This document shows, piece after piece, positions 58,625 through 64,000 of a stretch of DNA of 64,000 bases. The number at the start of each line of letters is the position of its first letter. Within the stretch, counting starts at the first letter, position 1. A program made the position numbers and the translations under genes. The notes under the pieces are model-generated. The model ran no database searches. It saw only the letters and a list, made by a program, of their open reading frames with translations, and was not told where the DNA came from. The stretch is from Salinisphaera sp. Q1T1-3 (GTDB lineage: Bacteria > Pseudomonadota > Gammaproteobacteria > Nevskiales > Salinisphaeraceae), in the NCBI RefSeq assembly GCF_003602005.1, contig NZ_QZWD01000001.1, forward strand, positions 208,641-272,640, read 5' to 3'.

Positions 58625-58977
58625 GTTTTTTACTCGATACCCGAGCAGACCGGGGTCCGTTAATTCTGCAAGGGTAGCCTGGCTTTTTTCAGACAAGCCC
58701 AGATCACGGGCAACACGATGACGATCCGACGTTTCACCGCGCTTACAAAGCGCCGCGTAACGTGCCTAAAACACCTCGTGCCGACACAAGACAGCACGCT
58801 GCGCGCCCTGCCCCCCTCATCAACAGACCCGGTGAACGTGCTGGCGCACACGGGCATCGCGACCTAAGACTAACGTATTACAACGTAGTATCGGCGCATA
58901 ACTTATTGGAACTATTCTCCCGGGGTCAAAACTTCTTCCATGGTACAACCATCGATCGCCACCTAATTGGCTACAAT
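58625..58977 (-). other. AT-rich upstream region of flhDC
   Basis: No gene is supported. The part at about 58860-58985 is markedly AT-rich for this genome and probably holds the flhDC promoter, giving a leader of roughly 300 bases, comparable to the long regulated leader in enterobacteria. Individual promoter elements could not be assigned. Confidence 0.45.
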
Positions 58978-59286
58978 TCAATGGTTCGCCGCCCTATCGA
59001 GCTCGTAAACCCAAGCGAGCAATTCGGCAACGGCAACGTAGAGCGCCGGAGGGATATGCGCGTCCAGGTCGACCTGAGCGAGCAGTCGCACGAGTTCCCG
59101 ATCCGCGTGGACCGGCAGATCGTGAGTTTCGGCCCGTGCGATGATCGCATCGGCGATATCGCCGTATCCCTTGGCAACGACACGAGGCGCGTCGTCGCCG
59201 GTTTCATAACGCAACGCCACCGCATGCCGGCGCGCGGATGCAGACGGCGACTCGTCGGCGACGTGTTCGGGTTCGTCGTCGCTCAT
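58978..59286 (-). CDS. FlhB C-terminal-domain homologue (FlhX-like)
   Basis: 102 residues corresponding to the cytoplasmic part of FlhB after the cleavage site: RRHAVALRYETGDDAPRVVA then KGYGDIADAIIARAETHDLP and VDLDAHIPPALYVAVAELLA, closely parallel to the FlhB tail encoded at 47.2 kb. The membrane part and NPTH are absent. Such proteins can substitute for cleaved FlhB in Helicobacter. It overlaps the FliK-like gene by 4 bases, a common pairing. Confidence 0.9.
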   Translation of the reverse strand: MSDDEPEHVADESPSASARRHAVALRYETGDDAPRVVAKGYGDIADAIIARAETHDLPVHADRELVRLLAQVDLDAHIPPALYVAVAELLAWVYELDRAANH

Positions 59287-60314
59287 GTCGCCGACTCGCT
59301 GATCAGGCGCACCGTGGCCTCACCCAGGCCGGCGTCCCGCAGACGGCGACGAAGCGTCTCGCGGTCCGCGGCGAGCAGGCGCCGGCCGGTATCGGATTCG
59401 GTCCATACGTCGATCTCGACGGCCTCGGTGCCGAGACGCAGCTTCGCCTCGACCAGCCCGAGCCCCGGCATCGTCAAGGACAACGACGTGATCGCCTCAT
59501 GGGCCGTCGTCGGCTCAGGCGTGGCGGCCTCGCCATGGCGCTCCGGCGGCTGCTCGATGGACCAGCGCATGGGCGTGCCGGACCAGGCCTCGCCTTGCCA
59601 TTGGAAGACGTTACCAGCCAGTAACTCGAGCTGCTGACGCACCAGCGGCGCAAGGCGGGGGTCGATCGTTGTGTTGGTCCCGCCGGCATCGCGCGCCGCA
59701 TGCCGGTCGTTGGCCGTCCTTTCACTACCCGACGTCGCGGCCTGCTCAAGGCGCATCTCGGCTTCTCGCATTACGCGCGTGCGGGACATCTCGCCGCGAA
59801 CCAGTGCCGCGAGATGCGACTCATAGAACAGACCGCTGCCCGTGACCTGCTGGGCCAGCATCGTGGCAAGAGCCGTCGGCTGGGGACGCCCAGCACTCAG
59901 AGGGTGTGCCCCATGGACCGGCGTCGACGTGGCGTTATCGCCAATCACGCCGAGCAGTCGGGCCAATGTCCCGCCCGTGCGTGACAAATGCAGACTCACC
60001 GAGCGTGCCCTGCCATCGACCGCTGGCCCGGCGCCCTCACCGGCTTGCTGGCCGGGGACACGAGTCTCATCCGAGGTCGGTATCAACCCGCGATTGCGGC
60101 TCGTCGCTGTTCGCGTCGCGGCCCCACTGTCTGCTGTGCCCGCGCGCGCCTGTGCCTGCTGCTGTTCCGGCAACGCGCCCGAAACCTTACCGTCGATCGC
60201 CCTTATCGCCGACAGGCGAGATTCACCGGCCCGCTCTCCGACACGCGCGAGATCTCCGGCCCGGCCGGATATACGCGATAACAGCGTGTCGAGTACCGGC
60301 GTAATCGTGCCCAA
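59283..60314 (-). CDS. Second FliK-like hook-length control protein
   Basis: 343 residues. The N-terminal two thirds are of low complexity (Ala, Arg, Gly, Thr). The C-terminal 110 residues have a Flg_hook-like pattern (LLAGNVFQWQGEAWSGTPMR, ITSLSLTMPGLGLVEAKLRL, LAADRETLRRRLRDAGLGEA). The pairing with the FlhB-tail gene supports a role in export switching or hook length. Weak similarity only; it is distinct from the canonical fliK at 22.9 kb. Confidence 0.7.
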   Translation of the reverse strand: MGTITPVLDTLLSRISGRAGDLARVGERAGESRLSAIRAIDGKVSGALPEQQQAQARAGTADSGAATRTATSRNRGLIPTSDETRVPGQQAGEGAGPAVDGRARSVSLHLSRTGGTLARLLGVIGDNATSTPVHGAHPLSAGRPQPTALATMLAQQVTGSGLFYESHLAALVRGEMSRTRVMREAEMRLEQAATSGSERTANDRHAARDAGGTNTTIDPRLAPLVRQQLELLAGNVFQWQGEAWSGTPMRWSIEQPPERHGEAATPEPTTAHEAITSLSLTMPGLGLVEAKLRLGTEAVEIDVWTESDTGRRLLAADRETLRRRLRDAGLGEATVRLISESAT

Positions 60315-60566
60315 GATCAGCTGCCCGGACTGAGTGGATAAGCCATGCGCATGACACGTCTCGGGGTGATGGCACGCCAGCGCACACTATCTCCCGTCTC
60401 GTTGCAACACGGCGCTGTAGGCGAACTCGTGCATCCACGCACTCGCGCCTGTCGGTGTGTCGTCCGAGCGGCGCCGATGCGTCGTCGAAGCACGCAAGAT
60501 CGCTCTGACCGGTGCGCGCCTTCAAACGAAGCGCGCACCGGCGGACATACATGGCCTCGACACGGG

Positions 60567-60938
60567 CTAGATCCGCCCATCGGGCTCGTGTGCCTGACTT
60601 TCGTAAGCCCGAGCCACGAACTGACGCTGGCGCGAATCGCCCATCAACGCACTGAGCTCGGTCATGCGCTGGTTCAGGCAATGGCGCACATCGGCTTCCG
60701 CGGCCTGGATTTCCTCGATGAGGATACGCTTGCGATCGCCGGCGTCCTCGGACAGCGTGATCTCCGATTCGGCTTCGGCGAGATCCTCGACCGCACGCAC
60801 ATAAGTGGTCTGCAGCTCGACAAGATGGTCCCATTCACCGGCACGCGCGTATTGCTGCATGACCCGCATATAGCTGCGAATGATCTCGTAACGATCGAGA
60901 ATATCGCCGTTGATATTCGACTCGGCATGTTCGCCCAT
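60567..60938 (-). CDS. fliT: Flagellar chaperone FliT
   Basis: 123 residues, helical (ILDRYEIIRSYMRVMQQYAR, LVELQTTYVRAVEDLAEAES, CLNQRMTELSALMGDSRQ). FliT escorts the filament cap FliD and, in enterobacteria, also inhibits FlhDC. GGGAGGAG precedes the start. Identification rests on fold pattern, size and position after fliS. Confidence 0.85.
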   Translation of the reverse strand: MGEHAESNINGDILDRYEIIRSYMRVMQQYARAGEWDHLVELQTTYVRAVEDLAEAESEITLSEDAGDRKRILIEEIQAAEADVRHCLNQRMTELSALMGDSRQRQFVARAYESQAHEPDGRI

Positions 60939-60952
60939 CACATGCTCCTCCC

Positions 60953-61333
60953 TCACCCGATCTGCTTCCATGCCGAACCGATCTCCTCGAGAAGCCGGGC
61001 GACTTCGGAGATCGCTTCGGCATCGCCGCGCAGATTGGCCTGCATCAGGCGACGAATCATGTAGTCGTAGAGTGCGTCCAGACGTTCGGCCAGCGTGCCG
61101 CCGCGCTCCATGTCGAGCGCAGCGCGCAGGCCTCGTTCAATGATGTCGATGGCTTTGGACAGTGCCGAACCACGACCGCCCACGTCACCGACGGACAGTG
61201 CGTATTCCGCCTTGCGCAACGCGCCCTGGGCACCGTCGAACAGCATGACGATCAATTGATGCGGCGAGGCGCTCATCGCGCCGCTGCTCAGCCCGACGTT
61301 GGCGTAGGCCCGGGCGGCTTGCTGGGTATTCAT
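60953..61333 (-). CDS. fliS: Flagellin chaperone FliS
   Basis: 126 residues. Family motifs are QQAARAYANVGLSSGAMSAS, PHQLIVMLFDGAQGALRKAE and ERLDALYDYMIRRLMQANLR. It binds the C-terminus of flagellin and prevents early polymerisation. Middle gene of fliD-fliS-fliT. Confidence 0.95.
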   Translation of the reverse strand: MNTQQAARAYANVGLSSGAMSASPHQLIVMLFDGAQGALRKAEYALSVGDVGGRGSALSKAIDIIERGLRAALDMERGGTLAERLDALYDYMIRRLMQANLRGDAEAISEVARLLEEIGSAWKQIG

Positions 61334-61372
61334 CGAAGGCTACTCCCGCGAAAGGCGTGTCGGTGCGCTGTC

Positions 61373-62803
61373 TCAGCTCGATGACGAGCCATTGAGCTGA
61401 GACAGCTGGGTTGTCAGATAGGATTGGGTGGAGTTCAGACTGGACATCATCGAGTCGAGCTGAACAAATTGCTTGCGATAGCGTTCGACCGTTGCGTCGA
61501 TCGAATCCCGCATGTTGGCGATACGTTTGTCGACGTCGTCGATACTGCGCTGCAGACCGTCGCGCGCGGTACTCAACAGGCCGTTGTCATCGGTCATGCG
61601 CGCGATCGTCGCGGACAGGCCGCCGGCGATACCGGCGTTCTCGTCGTCGCTGCCGGCATCACCGCCGAACAGCGCCGCCACGCCGTTCGGATTATCGGTC
61701 AGCGCGGCATCGAGCTGGTCTTCGTCCTCGATCTTGAGCGTGCCGTCGGTTTGCAGAGAGATACCAATATCGCCGAGCACGGAGAACGCCCCGCCGGTAG
61801 TCGCCTCCGTGAGGCTGGCATGTAGCTCCGACTCGACCGAGCGCGCGGTGGAATCCCCCAGCAGAACACCGTTACCCGAAGCATCCGCGCCGTTGAATGC
61901 CGTCAGGCTGTCGGCTCTCTTCTGATAACTGTTGTAGGCAGAGACGAAACTCTTGATCGCGCCAAGGATCTGGTCGTTGTCGCGCGTGGTCGTGACACGA
62001 CTGGGCTCGGTCGTTGTCGAGTGCAACGTCAGAGTCACGCCATCGATCGCATTGTCGACGGTGTTGCTGTTACGGGTGACCGATACCCCGTTGACCGTCA
62101 ACTTGGCATCGCGGGCCGCCACGGTCTCGCGCATGCTGCCCTGGCCGCTCTGGCTGTCGTAATCCACGAGATCGGCCAGCGGCGTGCCGGATGCGCCGGC
62201 GGCATCGGTGGCCTTGACCGTGATCTGATTGGCGGTACCGCTGTTATCGGATGACAACACCAGATGGAACGGCGTGTCGCTGCCGTCGTCGATGATCGAT
62301 GCGGAAACACCGGCGCCCGCGCCGTTGATCGCATCTCGGATATCGGTCAGCGAGCTCCCGCCTTTCGGTAGATTGATCTCGGTGGCATCGGCGTCCCCGA
62401 TCGCAATCGAGATCTTGCCACCGCCCCCGATGTCCGCATCCTTGTCGGCCACCGGTTCGCCGACCAGCGACTGGGCGCGGGCAAGCTGGCTGACCGAGAC
62501 ATCATAGCCGCCGGCCACCGCCGCCTGATCAGTCGTTGCCGTGACCGCATCGCCTTCCACCCCGACCTTGGCTGCGTGATACAGATCGGAACCGGCCAGC
62601 TTGTCCGCCGCGTCCTTCAGATTCGTCAGTGAATTGGTGAGCGCGCCGTAGGCGCTGAACTGTGTGTTGAAGCTCGCCTTGCGATTCTGCAGCGGCACCA
62701 GGCGGTTCTGCTCGTTCGCCTTGAGATTGTCCAGCAACGAACTCAGATCGAGCCCGGAGCCGACGCCGAGCGACGACAGCGTGGAAGACGAGATACTGGC
62801 CAT
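61373..62803 (-). CDS. fliD: Filament cap protein FliD (HAP2)
   Basis: 476 residues. N-terminus LSSLGVGSGLDLSSLLDNLK; middle VTATTDQAAVAGGYDVSVSQ; C-terminus VERYRKQFVQLDSMMSSLNS, QSYLTTQLSQLNGSSSS, a typical coiled coil. It caps the filament and inserts flagellin. It heads fliDST and has a sigma-28 promoter 60 bases upstream. Confidence 0.96.
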   Translation of the reverse strand: MASISSSTLSSLGVGSGLDLSSLLDNLKANEQNRLVPLQNRKASFNTQFSAYGALTNSLTNLKDAADKLAGSDLYHAAKVGVEGDAVTATTDQAAVAGGYDVSVSQLARAQSLVGEPVADKDADIGGGGKISIAIGDADATEINLPKGGSSLTDIRDAINGAGAGVSASIIDDGSDTPFHLVLSSDNSGTANQITVKATDAAGASGTPLADLVDYDSQSGQGSMRETVAARDAKLTVNGVSVTRNSNTVDNAIDGVTLTLHSTTTEPSRVTTTRDNDQILGAIKSFVSAYNSYQKRADSLTAFNGADASGNGVLLGDSTARSVESELHASLTEATTGGAFSVLGDIGISLQTDGTLKIEDEDQLDAALTDNPNGVAALFGGDAGSDDENAGIAGGLSATIARMTDDNGLLSTARDGLQRSIDDVDKRIANMRDSIDATVERYRKQFVQLDSMMSSLNSTQSYLTTQLSQLNGSSSS

Positions 62804-62863
62804 GGGTGACGACTCCTTGCCGGAAACGGGCGATCAAACGACGATTCCCATCGGTTGCCATTG

Positions 62864-62890
62864 TTATCGGCACGACGGCCGGCGACTTTA
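62864..62890 (-). promoter_or_regulatory. Sigma-28 promoter of fliDST
   Basis: Reading leftward: TAAAGTCG (62890-62883), 11-base spacer, GCCGATAA (62871-62864), the exact consensus -10. Confidence 0.9.
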
Positions 62891-63075
62891 GCGGGTCTCG
62901 GGATTCGGTCCGCAATCGCGCCAGACTCGCCCCATCGGCTGGTCCCGGTGGGGAGACAGCGCCCGGTACGGACGGCCGCGACACTACATGCAGCTCATGT
63001 CTCAGATCGACGCAGCACGATCATGCGCGCCGGTAACGAACCATTATTGTCCACCGGTACCGACAACGAACCGGA

Positions 63076-63483
63076 TCAGGGCCGATCGGTCGACAAATGT
63101 CGCCCACCCTTGGGCGGACTCTGGCCGGGCGGACAGGATGTCCCGGCACTGGACAGCGTCCGGCCGTGTTCACCGTGACAGACATGTCTGCCGGCGGGCT
63201 CTCCGTCGTAACCCTGCAATCGATAGCTGTCGGGCCGGTAGTTGCCCTGCCAGTGTTCCAGCGAGGGCCGGATATCGATACCGAGCGTGCGGTAGAGATA
63301 TCCGTCCGGCAACGCGCCAGACCCCGGGTGCCAGACCGGTCCATGTGGATCGGAATGCGGGCGATCGACTCGATCGGGGACAGGACTGTCGTGCGCGAGT
63401 GCCACGGACGAGGCCGGACCGGCCGCGGCGAGCACCAGGATCGATCGGCCGAGCAGCCGCGAGAACAGGGGGCGAGTCGTCAT
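63076..63483 (-). CDS. Unrecognised His- and Pro-rich exported protein
   Basis: 135 residues. A signal peptide is clear (SRLLGRSILVLAAAGPASSV, cleavage near ALA-HDS). The mature part is about 105 residues, rich in Pro, Gly, Asp and with about ten His (DRPHSDPHGPVWHPGSGA, GRHVCHGEHGRT), plus two Cys. It also contains DGYLYRTLGIDIRPSLEHWQ. No family is recognised; metal binding is possible. A near-perfect sigma-28 promoter lies immediately upstream, so it may be a late motility gene. ATG 63483 is the only start that gives the signal peptide. Confidence 0.6.
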   Translation of the reverse strand: MTTRPLFSRLLGRSILVLAAAGPASSVALAHDSPVPDRVDRPHSDPHGPVWHPGSGALPDGYLYRTLGIDIRPSLEHWQGNYRPDSYRLQGYDGEPAGRHVCHGEHGRTLSSAGTSCPPGQSPPKGGRHLSTDRP

Positions 63484-63491
63484 GTCGAATG

Positions 63492-63518
63492 TTATCGACC
63501 GTACCGGCCCGCACTTTA
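63492..63518 (-). promoter_or_regulatory. Probable sigma-28 promoter of the exported His-rich protein
   Basis: Reading leftward: TAAAGTGC (63518-63511), 11-base spacer, GTCGATAA (63499-63492). The -10 ends only 8 bases before the ATG, so the transcript would be almost leaderless. Confidence 0.65.
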
Positions 63519-63572
63519 GCCGCTCGAAGTGCCCTTGTCGCTGCCGGTCGGTGCAATCGACCGGCGGAGACG

Positions 63573-64000
63573 TTATAGCGGTGACGAAACATCCGCGGTG
63601 GCGTCGACAAGTCGTTCGAGCTGTGCCCGGCCCCATGGCCATTCACCGTGGCCACTGTCAGCATTGATGTGGCCCGCTCGCCCCGCCGGGATCCGGCAAC
63701 AGCCCCACAGACGCGCCCAGGCTGCCGCAGTCTCTTCAGACAACCAGGGATCGTCCTGGCTGGTAACCAGCACGCTCGGCGCCGACAGCCGAGCGCTCGG
63801 CAGTGCGACGCTGTCATCCGGGAAACGCGCCGGATTGGCGAGTGCGGCCAGAAACAGCCCCCGCACACGCATCGGCCGGCGCGCAGCAGCCGCGACGGCC
63901 GCGAAACAACCGAAGCTATGCGCAACGAGGATCGGCGGCTCGTCGCGCGCGTCGATGCAACGGATGACCGATCGGGTCCAGGCGACCAATTGCGGCCGCT
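63573..64000 (-). CDS. Alpha/beta hydrolase of the RBBP9/YdeN family, 5' end outside window
   Basis: The frame is open at the window edge; about 142 residues are visible. The Ser nucleophile elbow is VAHSFGCFAA, the acid is in SQDDPW and the His in GHINADSGHGEWPWG, which together form the RBBP9-type catalytic triad. These are small serine hydrolases of largely unknown substrate. The missing part should be roughly the first 40 residues. It is on the same strand as the exported protein, 89 bases upstream of it. Confidence 0.8.
   Translation of the reverse strand, partial: RPQLVAWTRSVIRCIDARDEPPILVAHSFGCFAAVAAAARRPMRVRGLFLAALANPARFPDDSVALPSARLSAPSVLVTSQDDPWLSEETAAAWARLWGCCRIPAGRAGHINADSGHGEWPWGRAQLERLVDATADVSSPL

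Overview
The window reads as chromosomal DNA of a GC-rich (low-to-mid 60s percent) Gammaproteobacterium. The pairing of FlhDC and FlhE with a MotAB-CheA-CheZ chemotaxis set, a FliK/FlhX module and a Zur zinc regulon would fit something like Salinisphaera; the genus is an inference, not read from a marker gene. No rRNA, tRNA, CRISPR array or prophage was seen.

Left part, about 0-10 kb: a zinc-limitation (Zur) island. A leftward dksA2-folE2 unit (folE2 carries a one-base frameshift) and a rightward zinc ABC transporter (ATPase, permease, periplasmic binding protein) diverge around a Zur-type palindrome. A zur gene follows, then a second, perfect Zur palindrome, then a TonB-dependent outer-membrane receptor and a PepSY membrane protein. 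Together these would import zinc across both membranes and replace zinc-dependent proteins (DksA, FolE) when zinc is short. The first 350 bases hold two small unrecognised leftward ORFs of lower GC. A lipoprotein beta-glucosidase (GH3 with PA14) and a degenerate EAL-HDOD protein follow at 10-14 kb.

Main part, about 14.8-63 kb: a nearly complete flagellar and chemotaxis locus. Order: fliA(-), fliC(+), fliE(-), fliFGHIJKLMNOPQR(+), flgKL(+), a chemoreceptor(-), flgBCDEFGHIJ(-), flgA(+), flgMN(+), flhBAE(-), motAB-cheAWRDBYZ(-), flhDC(-), a second FliK-like gene with an FlhB C-terminal homologue(-), fliDST(-). Master control by FlhDC and class-III control by FliA/FlgM are all encoded here. Sigma-28 promoters (TAAAGTTT-N11-GCCGATAA type) can be read directly upstream of fliC, flgK, the chemoreceptor, flgM, motA and fliD. 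Two further matches lie before the EAL-HDOD gene and before a small His-rich exported protein, suggesting two extra members of the motility regulon. No flhF/flhG, fleQ or other polar-flagellum regulators are present, which points to a peritrichous or lateral type of flagellation (inference).

Mobile DNA: a 273-bp element with perfect 31-bp terminal inverted repeats, and a family of 130-281-bp MITE-like elements with GGCCTGTTGATG ends flanked by CTAG (YTAR) duplications typical of IS5-family transposition. These repeatedly sit exactly at gene stop codons. A repeat-rich island without genes separates flgL from the chemoreceptor. The window ends inside an alpha/beta-hydrolase gene.
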